A stretch of 64,000 nucleotides of DNA from Treponema sp. GTDB lineage: Bacteria > Spirochaetota > Spirochaetia > Treponematales > Treponemataceae. Location of the stretch: NCBI GenBank assembly GCA_017464425.1, contig JAFUDX010000025.1, positions 186,001-250,000 on the forward strand, read 5' to 3'. The notes under the pieces are model-generated. The model ran no database searches and was not told where the DNA came from. It was given only the letters and a program-made list of their open reading frames with translations. Position 1 is the first letter of the stretch. The number at the start of each line of letters is the position of its first letter. Both the position numbers and the translations under genes were made by a program. Shown here piece after piece: positions 17,799-27,514 of the stretch.

Positions 17799-17862
17799 TT
17801 CATCCGTTATAACTGCCGTTTCGTACGCCACCCGCTTTTCTGGCAAAAAATGACGATATACT
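17799..17862 (+). promoter_or_regulatory. LytTR box E (divergent form) and promoter of lipoprotein 4
   Basis: TTCATCCGT (17799-17807), 12-bp spacer, TTCGTACGC (17820-17828), -10 TATACT (17857-17862). The spacing to the -10 is exactly that of boxes A, B and C. The inner bases ATAACT are shared with box C. It lies between divergent lytR2 and lipoprotein 4. Confidence 0.6.
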
Positions 17863-17895
17863 TTCAAACTGTGGTAATTTTTCGCGGATTTTTTT

Positions 17896-20800
17896 ATGAT
17901 TATGCTGAAAAAACGCTCGAACAGCACGGAATTTTCTCTTTTCAGGCGGAAATCACTCTTTTTCTGCCTTGCGTTTCTGCTTCTTGCCGCTTTTTCCTGC
18001 AAACTTTTCAACGAAGACGATTCTGATTCTAGCGAAAGCACCGCCACAGAAATTTCCGTGCAATACGGAGAATCGAGCGAACCTTCCTCGGATTCCGCGC
18101 AAAGCCAAGGCTCTTCTGAAAATTCACTTGCATACATCACGCTTTCGCTAACAGACGAGAACGGCGTGAAGATTTCAGAAACTGCCGATTCATCGTCTTC
18201 CGCGAGAATCGCACTGCCATTGGTGAGCACGGCTTCTGAATTCACCTCGTTTTCTTTAAGCGGAAGCACGGACGGTGGCTTTGAGTGGCAGAGCCTTTGG
18301 AATTCAGATGATTCATCTTCCGCCACGGCTCTGTCTCAGCTGAATTCAGCGAGCATCGGCATAGCGCAAGGATTTTGGTCATTCCGCCTTACGGCAAAAA
18401 AAGGCGGCGTCACCTACTCAGGGCAGATTGCAAGGCAAGAAATAGTCGCGGGGCAAGCGAACAGCCTTTCTTTCACGCTCTCGCTCTCAAAACTCGGCGC
18501 GGACGAATCTGGGGCGACGGGCGGCGTGAATGTGAGCGTTTCCTTCCCTGCAAGCGGAATCTCGCTCGTAACGGCGACACTCTACGCGCTTGACGGCTCG
18601 TCTGTCGCGGGATTTTCAGAAGAAACGCTCTCTGCAAGCGGAGAAAGTGCCACCTACGCGAAAAACGGCATTCCCGCAGGAACATACGCACTCACATTCA
18701 GATTCTACACCACCGACGCATCATCGGGCGAGCGCGTCCTTGTCGGCATCTGGACGGAATACGCAGGAATCGCAAGCGGAGTGACAAGCACATCAACCTC
18801 CCCCGGCGGAAACTCGATTTCTGAATTCGACCAGATTTACCCAATCACCTACAGTTGGAACGGCGGAAGCCTTGCCACAGGCACGACCGCACAGGCAAGC
18901 TACACACGATACGACTCAGTCATGCTCCCAGAAAGCGCACAGGTGTCAAAAAACGGCTACACATTCAGCGGCTGGTACGAAAATGCCTCGCTCACAGGAA
19001 CTGCGGTCACAGAGATTCCCGCTGACACAGCGGGCGCAAAATCATTCTACGCAAAGTGGACTGCAAATCCCTACACCGTGCGCTATCACAAGAACACGAG
19101 CGCAAGCGACACCGCTACAAAAACGCAGGGCTTCACCTACGACACGGCGCAAAGTTTGCAGACGCTTTCCGCCCTCGGCTGGACGCGCACGGACGCGACC
19201 TTTGTAGGCTGGGCAAAAAGCGCGAGCGCGACAACGGCTTTGTACGCGGACGGAAAAAGCGGCACGCTCAACCTGACCGCTGAGACAGGCGCAATCGTGG
19301 ATTTGTACGCGGTGTGGCAATACACCGTCACCTACAGCGGAAACAAAGGCTCGTCTCACCCCACAGCCGTCACGGGAAGCACGGAAAGCCAGAGCGTCAC
19401 AGGCTACACGACTACGCTCACGCTCCATGCAAACGGCTTTACCCACAGTGGCTACACATTCAGCGGCTGGAACGCAAATGCGAGCGGCACGGGAACGGCA
19501 TACACGGCAGGAAGCGCATACACTTTCACGGCAAACACCACGCTCTACGCAAAGTGGACGCGCGACACCTACACGATTACCTTCACTGAAAACAGCGGAA
19601 ACTGGGCAAGCAGCTACACAAAGCCCACCTCGTACACGGTCGAAAACAGCGCGGTCACGCTCCCTCTCGCAAGCAACATCACGCGTACGGGCTACACATT
19701 CGGCGGCTGGTACGAAAGCACCTCGCTATCAGGAAGCGCGGTCACGCAGATTGCAAGCGGAAGCACGGGAAACAAAAACTACTACGCAAAATGGACGGCA
19801 AGCACCTACACCGTCACCTTAAACGCAAACGGCGGCTCAGGCGGAACAGCGAGCGTGACAGCCACCTACAACAGTGCAATGCCCGCAATCACCGCCCCCA
19901 CGCGCACGGGCTACACCTTCGCGGGCTACTACGACACGAGCGCAGAGAGTGGTGGCACGCAGTACTACGACAAAGACAGCGCGAGCGCAACCACCTACAC
20001 CACGGCGGGAGCAAAGACACTCTACGCGCGGTGGGAAAAGATAAAATGCACTGTCACCATCAAGACAGGCTGGGCAAAGGGTGCTACCACGACCACCACC
20101 GTGACGGCGACCTACAGCGAAGCGATGCCAACGCTCACCACCACAAATCCGCCGTCAACCCACGGCTCAATCGGTGCGTTCACGCGAATCGGCTACACGC
20201 TTTCTGGCTTCTTTGACGCGGCAAGCGGCGGCACAAAATACTACAACGCGGACGGCACGAGCGCAAAGACAAGCGACTTGACGGCGGCGACCACGCTCTA
20301 CGCGCAGTGGACGGCAAAGGGCACACAGCTCACGGGAAGCACGAGCGGCGGCTCAATAAGCGGAACGCGTGTAGTGAGCAGCGATGTTTCTTACACGAAC
20401 GCAAGTGGAAGCGGTATGACCATAAGCGGCACGGTGAACATTTATATTGAAGAAGGCTGTACGCTCACCGCTACGGGAGCTGCGGGTAGCGCAGGCTCTG
20501 GCGGCTATGCAGGAATCAATGTGCCAAGTGGCGCAACGCTGAATCTCTACGGCGAAGGCTCTGTCGTTGCGACCGGCGGAAAAGGCGGCGACGCAGGAAA
20601 TGGCTCGTCAAACGCTTCGGACGCTTGGATGCAGTACAATGGAAGCCATTCGGCGGCGTGCGGTGGCTCTGGCGGCGCGGGCGGAAAAGGCGCGGGCGGC
20701 GGTGGAGCCGGAATTGGAACGAACGGCGGGGCTGGCGGAGCCGGCGGAAGCAGTGGCAGTGGCATTTCGATTGCAGAAATCAGCACGACAGGAAGCGTCG

Positions 20801-21324
20801 CAGGAAACGCGGGCGGTAACGGTTCTGCGGGCTCAAGCAGTTCCTCATGCGGCTCTATCAAAAAAGAAAGCACGATAACAATCACGGCGACAGGCGGCGT
20901 GGGCGGAAGCGCGGGAAGCGGCGGTGCGCTCTATACTGCTACAAGCGGAAGCGGCAAGGACACAAGCGGAAACAAAGTATATAACTACCGCGTAAAAGAT
21001 GAGAACACCGGCTATAACCGCGATTGGACTGCGGGCGCAGGAGGCTCAGGCGGCGGCGGCGGCGCGGGTGGCGCGGGTGCGAACATCGGCACGGGCGGTG
21101 CCGGTGGCGGAGGCGGCGGCGGTGGAGCCGGCGGCTCAATTACTGGTCATTCAGGCGGTCATGTCTATGCGGGCGGCGGAGCTGGCTCTGGCGGCAAAGG
21201 CGCAACCAACGGCGGCAACGGCTCACAGGATAACAGCGATTCCGTCACGAGCGGCATTGCAAGCGGCGGAAGCGGAGGGGCAGCCGGTAGCGGCGGCACA
21301 AGCACAACCGTAGGAAGCTTGTAA
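17896..21324 (+). CDS. Listeria-Bacteroides repeat lipoprotein 4 with glycine-rich C-terminus
   Basis: Paralogue of lipoprotein 3 with the same length (1142) and domain order. The signal peptide ends AAFSC (Cys near 36). A shared N-terminal domain (LYALDGSSVAG, WTEYAGIASGVTSTST) is followed by about eight Flg_new repeats. A TATGAAGSAGSGGYAG / NVPSGATLNLYG domain comes next, then ~230 residues of GGxGG-type sequence. It stands alone behind LytTR box E, divergent from lytR2, so it is likely under direct control of that system. ATG codons lie at 17896 and 17902; neither has a Shine-Dalgarno. The leader is about 26 nt. Confidence 0.85.
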   Translation: MIMLKKRSNSTEFSLFRRKSLFFCLAFLLLAAFSCKLFNEDDSDSSESTATEISVQYGESSEPSSDSAQSQGSSENSLAYITLSLTDENGVKISETADSSSSARIALPLVSTASEFTSFSLSGSTDGGFEWQSLWNSDDSSSATALSQLNSASIGIAQGFWSFRLTAKKGGVTYSGQIARQEIVAGQANSLSFTLSLSKLGADESGATGGVNVSVSFPASGISLVTATLYALDGSSVAGFSEETLSASGESATYAKNGIPAGTYALTFRFYTTDASSGERVLVGIWTEYAGIASGVTSTSTSPGGNSISEFDQIYPITYSWNGGSLATGTTAQASYTRYDSVMLPESAQVSKNGYTFSGWYENASLTGTAVTEIPADTAGAKSFYAKWTANPYTVRYHKNTSASDTATKTQGFTYDTAQSLQTLSALGWTRTDATFVGWAKSASATTALYADGKSGTLNLTAETGAIVDLYAVWQYTVTYSGNKGSSHPTAVTGSTESQSVTGYTTTLTLHANGFTHSGYTFSGWNANASGTGTAYTAGSAYTFTANTTLYAKWTRDTYTITFTENSGNWASSYTKPTSYTVENSAVTLPLASNITRTGYTFGGWYESTSLSGSAVTQIASGSTGNKNYYAKWTASTYTVTLNANGGSGGTASVTATYNSAMPAITAPTRTGYTFAGYYDTSAESGGTQYYDKDSASATTYTTAGAKTLYARWEKIKCTVTIKTGWAKGATTTTTVTATYSEAMPTLTTTNPPSTHGSIGAFTRIGYTLSGFFDAASGGTKYYNADGTSAKTSDLTAATTLYAQWTAKGTQLTGSTSGGSISGTRVVSSDVSYTNASGSGMTISGTVNIYIEEGCTLTATGAAGSAGSGGYAGINVPSGATLNLYGEGSVVATGGKGGDAGNGSSNASDAWMQYNGSHSAACGGSGGAGGKGAGGGGAGIGTNGGAGGAGGSSGSGISIAEISTTGSVAGNAGGNGSAGSSSSSCGSIKKESTITITATGGVGGSAGSGGALYTATSGSGKDTSGNKVYNYRVKDENTGYNRDWTAGAGGSGGGGGAGGAGANIGTGGAGGGGGGGGAGGSITGHSGGHVYAGGGAGSGGKGATNGGNGSQDNSDSVTSGIASGGSGGAAGSGGTSTTVGSL

Positions 21325-21331
21325 TAAATTT

Positions 21332-21395
21332 TTCATCGGAAATAACTAGCGATTCATCGGATTGACCGCAAAAATCCCTTTCCGTGCGATATACT
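21332..21395 (+). promoter_or_regulatory. LytTR box C and promoter of the cyclase operon
   Basis: Perfect repeats TTCATCGGA at 21332-21340 and 21353-21361, 12-bp spacer, -10 TATACT at 21390-21395. No consensus -35 is present. A leader of about 27 nt with AAGGAA precedes the cyclase ATG. Confidence 0.8.
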
Positions 21396-21428
21396 TTTGG
21401 CAAAATCTGACGGCAAAAAAGGAACAGT

Positions 21429-23927
21429 ATGGCGCATCGCTCAGAATCAACAAAAGCAGAAGAACGCGAGTCGGCAAAAGCGACGAAAAAAGCCCAGAAA
21501 GAACGGCTCAAAATTGCACGGAATACTGAAAAACTTATCAAATCCGAGCAACGGCGCAGCGAAAAGGCGCAAAAACGCGAAGCCAAGCGAGCCAAGCGCG
21601 AAAAAGAAAATCAAAGCAAAAACAATGTCAGTTCCACAAGTTTTTCCGCCTCGTCAGCAGCAACGGTTGACAAAGTTCGTCGACCGATTGGGCGCACGCT
21701 CATGCTCATCATCACGCTGCTCATCGTCGTCTCGCTTGGGGGCGTTACCGCAGTCGTTTCCTATTTTGTCACAAAAGACATCAAAATCAATGCGCTCGAA
21801 AACAATCTTGCGATTAACGAACGAACCGCGCAAAGTTCCGAGCTGAGCATACGAACGGCGGTTGCCGCGACCGATTTTTTTCTCGACATCGCACAGAGCC
21901 GCGCCAAAGACACGGACGATTCAGAAAACGCAAGCGCAGAGCACTTTTCTTCCGCCGAGCAAAAATTTTTCGAACGGAACGAAGACATTCTTGCAATCTA
22001 CGCGCGGGATTCGCTTTTCGTGAACAAATCCCTGCAACAGAGCCACGAAATCACGCCGAATGTGCTTGACGCGTGGCGGCTTTACTGCGAGCCTTCCGTA
22101 AACAAAGCCGCGACAGGCTCCTTCGTCCTCGAAAATGCCTCTCCCTTTTTCGGTTTCCCGCTCATGGCGATTATGTATCCGGGCGAAAACGGCGGCGTGT
22201 GCATTTTGTACGACACCGAGCGGCTCGGTGAAAGTTTTTCGGGCGGGAGCGTCAACCAGTCATTTTTTGTGAACGATGAGGGCGACATCTTAATTGACGC
22301 TGACCCGTCGCATGTCCTTATGCTCACGAACGAAGCGGAAAATCCCGTTTTCAAAGAAATGCGCCAAAGCAGCCAGTCCAACGCACAAATCACCTACCGA
22401 ATCGGTGCAAAAAGCACTGCCGGGGGCGTTGCGGGGGATTCCCCCGCAGAGGGGGTAGCGGAAGACGGCTCTGACGGCTGGAGCGAGGGGGAGACTTCCC
22501 CCATTCTAAAACGCTTAACGACGCGATTTCTTTCCACAAAGCAGGCGGTCATGGGCTTCGTGCAGAAAAAACTTTCCGAGCGGGGCGAAGAATACATCGG
22601 AGCGTACAAAAAAAGCTCGTTCGGGAACGGCGGCGTCATCACAACGGTAAAAACCGCCATCATTCTTGAAGGAATCCGCTCCACCACGCGGCGAAACCTC
22701 TATATTATGGTCGCAATTCTCGCGCTCGCAATGCTCATCGTCTACTATTTCGCAAAATCCCTTTCCGTGCCGCTTTCTAGCCTTACCGCAGTGGCGAACG
22801 AAATCAACAGCGGAAACTTCAACACGGAACTCTTTGAAGAGCTAAAAACGCGCGGCAAAAATGAAATTGCCGTCCTTGCACGGAGCACGCAAAACGAGCG
22901 CAAAATCCTCAATATGGTCTCAAAGCTCACCAATCAGGGCGTCACAAAGGCGGTCATCACGAACAAAATCGACTTCGAGCCGCACTTAAAGGACATCACG
23001 ATTTTCTTTTCGGACATCCGAGGCTTTACGGCGATTTCCGACGGCTTTAAAAACCGTTTCGGCGAAAAGAGCGCGGCTGAAATCATCGGATTCTTGAACG
23101 ACTATATGAGCCGCATGGTCTCCTGCATTTCGGCAACGGGTGGTGTTGTCGATAAATTTGAGGGAGACGCGATTATGGCGGCATGGGGAGTGCTGCGAAA
23201 CGAAAGCCTTGACTGGGAAAAACTCCCCGCATCTTCGATAGAACGGGCACGGAAACAGGCAGAGCACGACGCGTATATCCGAGAGGACGCACTGAGCGCA
23301 ATCCGCGCATGCATCGCAATGCGTTACTCGCTCATGAAATACAACAAGGACGCGCTTGCGTTCACCAAGGCGCACGAAAAAGAGCCGATGGCAAAATACA
23401 AGCCTCATATCAGAATCGGCGCGGGCTTGAACAGCGGGCGGGCGACCGTGGGCTTTATGGGAAGCTACGACAAGCTGGAATTCACCTCAATCGGCGACGC
23501 AGTGAACTTCGCGAGCCGCACCGAAGCGAGCAACAAGCCCTGCGGCACGGACATTCTCATTACCGAAGACACGCTCGCGCTTTTAAAGCACGATTTTATC
23601 CGCTGCAAGGAAAACAACTTTACGCTTTCGCTTGAAAACGAAAAAAACGAGCTTGTCGTAGAGAAAATTCCCGTCGGGTTTGATGTAAAAGGAAAAGGCA
23701 CACAGCATTTTTACGGCGTAGTGAACATGCCGCGCTTTAATATAGAAGAATTCTTTTCAGAATTTGAGGAAAATTTCGTGCTTGACACGGATTGCGCCCG
23801 CGCGGTAGGTGAAAAAGGACCGAAAACACTAAAAGAAATGAGAAAATTGCTCGGCATAGAAGAGCCGAATTTCGGACAGGTGGATTTAAATGCGGAAGAA
23901 AATAAAATTCAAGTCGCTGCTCAGTGA
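21429..23927 (+). CDS. Membrane-bound class III adenylate/guanylate cyclase
   Basis: Makes cyclic nucleotide from NTP at the inner membrane. The 832 residues start with a highly charged Lys/Arg/Glu-rich cytoplasmic segment (1-75), then membrane helix 1 (about 95-117). An extracytoplasmic sensor region (to ~420), helix 2 (about 422-440) and a HAMP-like linker follow. The catalytic domain (about 515-720) has metal-binding Asp in FFSDIRGF, the second Asp in KFEGDAIMAAWG, and the DAVNFASRTE segment with transition-state Asn and Arg. AAGGAA precedes the start. A G/C-palindromic repeat seems to be inserted in frame in the sensor region (22424-22502). It overlaps the FecR gene by 38 bp. Adenylate specificity is likely, not certain. 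Confidence 0.92.
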   Translation: MAHRSESTKAEERESAKATKKAQKERLKIARNTEKLIKSEQRRSEKAQKREAKRAKREKENQSKNNVSSTSFSASSAATVDKVRRPIGRTLMLIITLLIVVSLGGVTAVVSYFVTKDIKINALENNLAINERTAQSSELSIRTAVAATDFFLDIAQSRAKDTDDSENASAEHFSSAEQKFFERNEDILAIYARDSLFVNKSLQQSHEITPNVLDAWRLYCEPSVNKAATGSFVLENASPFFGFPLMAIMYPGENGGVCILYDTERLGESFSGGSVNQSFFVNDEGDILIDADPSHVLMLTNEAENPVFKEMRQSSQSNAQITYRIGAKSTAGGVAGDSPAEGVAEDGSDGWSEGETSPILKRLTTRFLSTKQAVMGFVQKKLSERGEEYIGAYKKSSFGNGGVITTVKTAIILEGIRSTTRRNLYIMVAILALAMLIVYYFAKSLSVPLSSLTAVANEINSGNFNTELFEELKTRGKNEIAVLARSTQNERKILNMVSKLTNQGVTKAVITNKIDFEPHLKDITIFFSDIRGFTAISDGFKNRFGEKSAAEIIGFLNDYMSRMVSCISATGGVVDKFEGDAIMAAWGVLRNESLDWEKLPASSIERARKQAEHDAYIREDALSAIRACIAMRYSLMKYNKDALAFTKAHEKEPMAKYKPHIRIGAGLNSGRATVGFMGSYDKLEFTSIGDAVNFASRTEASNKPCGTDILITEDTLALLKHDFIRCKENNFTLSLENEKNELVVEKIPVGFDVKGKGTQHFYGVVNMPRFNIEEFFSEFEENFVLDTDCARAVGEKGPKTLKEMRKLLGIEEPNFGQVDLNAEENKIQVAAQ
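22424..22502 (+). repeat. Palindromic G-rich element inside the cyclase gene
   Basis: GCGGGGG-ATT-CCCCCGC (22431-22447) and GGGGGA-GAC-TTCCCCC (22487-22502) are two tight palindromes. They encode a Gly/Ser/Glu-rich stretch, about residues 332-358, unlike its surroundings. This is consistent with an intergenic-type repeat captured in frame. Confidence 0.55.
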
Positions 23928-26004
23928 TGTTTTTTTCACAGTGTTCTGTCTCGCGCTTGCCGTTTACGCATTCAGGCTCTTCTATCGTGATTTGAACGCA
24001 TACACTTCACGAACCGATAAACCAGCCCTCGCCACCGTGACCTTCAAGCACAAAATCGCTCAGCGGAAATTCGATGACCGTGTGGTATGGGAGCGAATCG
24101 CGCAGAACGCACGGCTCTACGAAGGTGACACGATTTCCACGGCGGAAGGCGCAGAGGCGTCCGTTTTCTTTGACGACGGCACTTCATTAAATCTTTACGG
24201 AGACACCATGCTCCGCCTCGTGCGCGGAAGTGACGGCGGATTAAAACTTTCGATTTCAGGCGGCGACATTCAGGTGGACACCAAAGAAAGCGACGGCAGC
24301 GCAGCAATTTCAATTCAGCTTGACGGCGGCTCAGAAGTGAAGCTTCAAAAAGGAAGCGCGGTCGCCGTTGCCGCAAAAAATGACGGAAAGGGCGAGAGCA
24401 GCATTGACATTCTCGGCGGAAACGCACGGGTCGTGAGTGCAACGGGCGAAGAAAAATCGCTTGCCGTGGGAGAAGCCGTGAGCATTTCCGAAAACGGGGC
24501 AATTTCGCAAAAAGAAATCGCAGTGCTCTACCCGCCGAAAGATTTAAAACTCTTTCCCGAAACTGATGAGGACGCGGCGCAAGTGCGCATACAATGGAAA
24601 AGCAACGCTCCTTCTTCATCGGATTCAGCTCCCGTCAGGGTTCAAACATCGCTCACTAAAAATTTCTCTTCGATTCAGAGCGAAAAAATCGTCACAAAAA
24701 GCACCGAGGCTTCCGTTTTTGCACACGAAGGTTCGCTCTACTGGCGGCTTTTGTCCGACAATGAGGAAGTCGGAAGCGGAAAAATCACCGTCACGCATCA
24801 AAAACCGCTCGTTCTCGTTTCCCCAGCCGACAAAACCGTGTTCCGCACAAAAGACGAATCCCAGAAAGTAACGCTCCGCTGGGACGAGGCTGAATTCGCT
24901 TCTTCCTACCGATTGCAAGTTTCACGCATGCGGAATTTCTCATCGCCAGTTTTGGACAAAACAACCGACACGCCCTTCCTCTCGTTTGAAACGAGTGATG
25001 AGGGCGAATTTTTCTGGCAGGTCACGCCGATATACGCAAAAGAAACAAACGGCTATACCCAAAAAAGCAAAATCTGCTCGTTTACAACCGAAAAAATTGA
25101 AAACATCACCGAGCCGCTCATCATAAATCAAAAGGCTGAGGAAGAAGCCCGCCTTGCTGAAATCGCACGAAAGGAAGAAGAGGCTCGGCTCGCTGAAATT
25201 GCCCGTCTCGAAGAAGAAGCGCGTATCGCAGAGCAGGCAAGAATCGAGGCGGAGAAAAAACAACAGGAAGAAGAAAGAGCGCAGCTCGCCGCCATAAAAA
25301 AACAGAATGAGCAGGAAAAACTCCGCCTTGAAAAAGAAAAGCAAGCGCAGGAACAGGAACGACAGCGCATTGAAGCGCAGAAACGGGCGCAGAATCAAGA
25401 AAAGGCACGAATCGAAAACGAAAAGCGGCGGCAAGCCCAAGAATCCGAGAGAATCGCCGCCGTAAAAAAACAGAATGAACTATCTCGCTTGCAGGCCGAG
25501 GCAGAAAAACGCGCACAGGAACAAGAGCGGCTTCGTATTGCCGAAGAAAAACGGCTGGAAGAAGAAGCGGCTCGCATGGAAGAGGCGAAAAAACAGCAGG
25601 CTGCCGTGCTCGCCCAAACAAAATTCAAAGAAACACAGCCCTCGCTCATCGCGCCCGCCGCAAATCTTCTGATGAACAGCGACTACCTCAAAAAGAACCG
25701 CACGATTCAGTTCACATGGCGGGCAGTTTCAGGCGCAGACGGCTACATTTTCACGCTCACAAAAACCAACGGTGTAAATCGTACGGAAATTCTCTCGCAA
25801 AATCTTACGAAGCCAAATTTTGCGCTCACGAACCTTTCTCTTTTGAGCGCGGGAAATTTCGAATGGTCGGTGTCGGCATACAAAAACGCAAAAGGCGACT
25901 CCCCTGCCCTCCGTACAAAGAGGGCAACAGGCAGTTTTAAAATCGACATCACTTCCCCGCAAAAAATCGACGCAGAACTACCAGAGGGAATGTATGGCTC
26001 TTAG
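23890..26004 (+). CDS. FecR-domain protein with long coiled coil
   Basis: Envelope protein of unknown role, 704 residues. An N-terminal membrane anchor (about 10-30) is followed by a FecR-type beta domain (about 45-210; RVVWERIAQNARLYEGDTIST and FFDDGTSLNLYG). Two fibronectin-like segments come next (about 215-400). A very charged Ala/Glu/Lys/Arg/Gln coiled coil (about 415-575) contains the repeated unit EEEARLAEIAR. A last fibronectin-like domain (about 590-690) ends the protein. The start ATG lies within the cyclase 3' end and the stop lies within the barrel gene, so the three are co-translated. FecR here is probably structural, since no sigma factor gene is nearby. Confidence 0.8.
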   Translation: MRKKIKFKSLLSDVFFTVFCLALAVYAFRLFYRDLNAYTSRTDKPALATVTFKHKIAQRKFDDRVVWERIAQNARLYEGDTISTAEGAEASVFFDDGTSLNLYGDTMLRLVRGSDGGLKLSISGGDIQVDTKESDGSAAISIQLDGGSEVKLQKGSAVAVAAKNDGKGESSIDILGGNARVVSATGEEKSLAVGEAVSISENGAISQKEIAVLYPPKDLKLFPETDEDAAQVRIQWKSNAPSSSDSAPVRVQTSLTKNFSSIQSEKIVTKSTEASVFAHEGSLYWRLLSDNEEVGSGKITVTHQKPLVLVSPADKTVFRTKDESQKVTLRWDEAEFASSYRLQVSRMRNFSSPVLDKTTDTPFLSFETSDEGEFFWQVTPIYAKETNGYTQKSKICSFTTEKIENITEPLIINQKAEEEARLAEIARKEEEARLAEIARLEEEARIAEQARIEAEKKQQEEERAQLAAIKKQNEQEKLRLEKEKQAQEQERQRIEAQKRAQNQEKARIENEKRRQAQESERIAAVKKQNELSRLQAEAEKRAQEQERLRIAEEKRLEEEAARMEEAKKQQAAVLAQTKFKETQPSLIAPAANLLMNSDYLKKNRTIQFTWRAVSGADGYIFTLTKTNGVNRTEILSQNLTKPNFALTNLSLLSAGNFEWSVSAYKNAKGDSPALRTKRATGSFKIDITSPQKIDAELPEGMYGS

Positions 26005-27511
26005 GCGTTTTTTAAAATCAATTTTCGCCGCGGCTTTCATTTTTTTCTCTTTGAACATGTCGTTTTCGGAAAATATCCGTTTCATTCAGCGGCTTTCCTG
26101 GACTTCTGTAGATTCGGCGCTTGAATATCGCGTTGAAGTGCAAAATCTTTCGAGCCAAAAAACGATTATTCAGAAAACAGAGCAGAATTGTGCGGAATTT
26201 TCCCTCGAGTCCGGAGAATACCGTTACCGAGTCAGCGCAATCGATGTCCTCGAAAAAAAATCAGCGGAAAGCGACTGGGTTTCGTTTTCAGTGCAGTCAA
26301 ATCTGCTAGCAAAAAGCGATGACACACTTTCCCAAACGCTTTCATGGAAAAAAGATGAGAACGCCTGGTATTACCGTGTCGAATTGCAAAATCTTGCGTC
26401 AAACAAACTGGCGATTTTTGAAACCGAGTCGAATTCCGCCTCCCTTTCGCTCGTGCCGGGTAAATACCGCTACCGAGTTATGGCATACGATGTGCTCAAG
26501 AATTCCGGCGCAAAGGGAGAATGGCTTTCGTTTGAAGTGTTTCAGGCGAAAAAGCCCGAGATTAAAAACATCAACGAAAAACTCAAGAATCTCGGAAAAA
26601 CGGGCAAAGTCGCGCTCAGCGTCGACATCAAAAATATTTCGGAAGGAAGCAAGGTCGAGTTAGTCAGAGAGACGCAAGAAGGAAGTTTTTCAAAAGACGG
26701 CGAAAACGCGGAAAACTCAGGCGGAAACGAAGACAAAGAAACGGGAACGGTCTATTTTGACACTGTTCCTGCGGGAAAATGGCGGCTCCGCATAACAAAT
26801 CCGAGCGGACTTACCACGGAATCCGAGCCGTTTGAGGTAAAGGAAAAGAAGAAAAAAGGCGAGGAAATTCCGCGCGAATACAAGCATTTTACGATTTCGC
26901 TCGGGGGCGGCATTCTTTTCAATCCGTATGACGGAACGCTTTTGGAGCGCAACAATGTGAATTATTTCGGGCAAGAAATCATTCCTTCGCTTTCTGCAAA
27001 AGTTCAGTATTTGCCTTTCACAAAAAAACGCGACCATTTCGGATTCGCGCTTTCGTTTTTGGGAACGCAACTTTTTTACCGAAGCGACGCGTATAAGGAA
27101 ACAACTATGCTCGGCTCGCTGAACCTAAAGGCGGTCTATCACCGGGCTGTCATAAGCGACACGATTTTCATTGCGCTAAAGGCGGGCGGCGGAGTCAGTC
27201 TTTTAAAAAGCGATATCAATTACAAGGACGGGTCGGGCGTAAACATCGACATCGGCTATAACAAAACGCCCGCATTTTTAACTGACATCTCGTCAGCCCG
27301 CTCGGTAAGCGACGGCGCAGGAAGCACAGGCTCGGCAATTTCTGAAAACAAAACTTCATTCTATCCCTGCGTGCAAGGCGGAATTTCGTTCGTGTGGATG
27401 CCGTTCACGCGCTTTTCGCTTGAAGCGGGCGCAGATTTTACCCATATTTTCATCTCAAACATGCCGACGGGCATCATCACGCCGTATGTGGCTCTCGGAT
27501 TCAAATTCTAA
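25994..27511 (+). CDS. Outer-membrane beta-barrel protein with fibronectin-like N-terminus
   Basis: 505 residues. The signal peptide (1-25, ending near SFSEN) is followed by two related ~90-residue beta repeats, each beginning near LSW and containing YRVEVQNL and a GEYRYRV or GKYRYRV segment. A Glu/Lys-rich linker follows (about 240-290). The C-terminal ~210 residues show alternating hydrophobic strands, and the protein ends in Phe, the usual signature of an outer-membrane barrel. It overlaps the FecR gene by 11 bp and is last in the box C operon. The barrel may anchor the FecR/coiled-coil partner across the periplasm (inference). Confidence 0.78.
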   Translation: MALRRFLKSIFAAAFIFFSLNMSFSENIRFIQRLSWTSVDSALEYRVEVQNLSSQKTIIQKTEQNCAEFSLESGEYRYRVSAIDVLEKKSAESDWVSFSVQSNLLAKSDDTLSQTLSWKKDENAWYYRVELQNLASNKLAIFETESNSASLSLVPGKYRYRVMAYDVLKNSGAKGEWLSFEVFQAKKPEIKNINEKLKNLGKTGKVALSVDIKNISEGSKVELVRETQEGSFSKDGENAENSGGNEDKETGTVYFDTVPAGKWRLRITNPSGLTTESEPFEVKEKKKKGEEIPREYKHFTISLGGGILFNPYDGTLLERNNVNYFGQEIIPSLSAKVQYLPFTKKRDHFGFALSFLGTQLFYRSDAYKETTMLGSLNLKAVYHRAVISDTIFIALKAGGGVSLLKSDINYKDGSGVNIDIGYNKTPAFLTDISSARSVSDGAGSTGSAISENKTSFYPCVQGGISFVWMPFTRFSLEAGADFTHIFISNMPTGIITPYVALGFKF

Positions 27512-27514
27512 ATT

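Noticed and set aside
24940..25660. Long minus-strand open frames opposite the coiled coil of the FecR-domain protein
   Set aside because: They are shadows of the Glu/Lys/Ala-rich coding strand and have no start signals.
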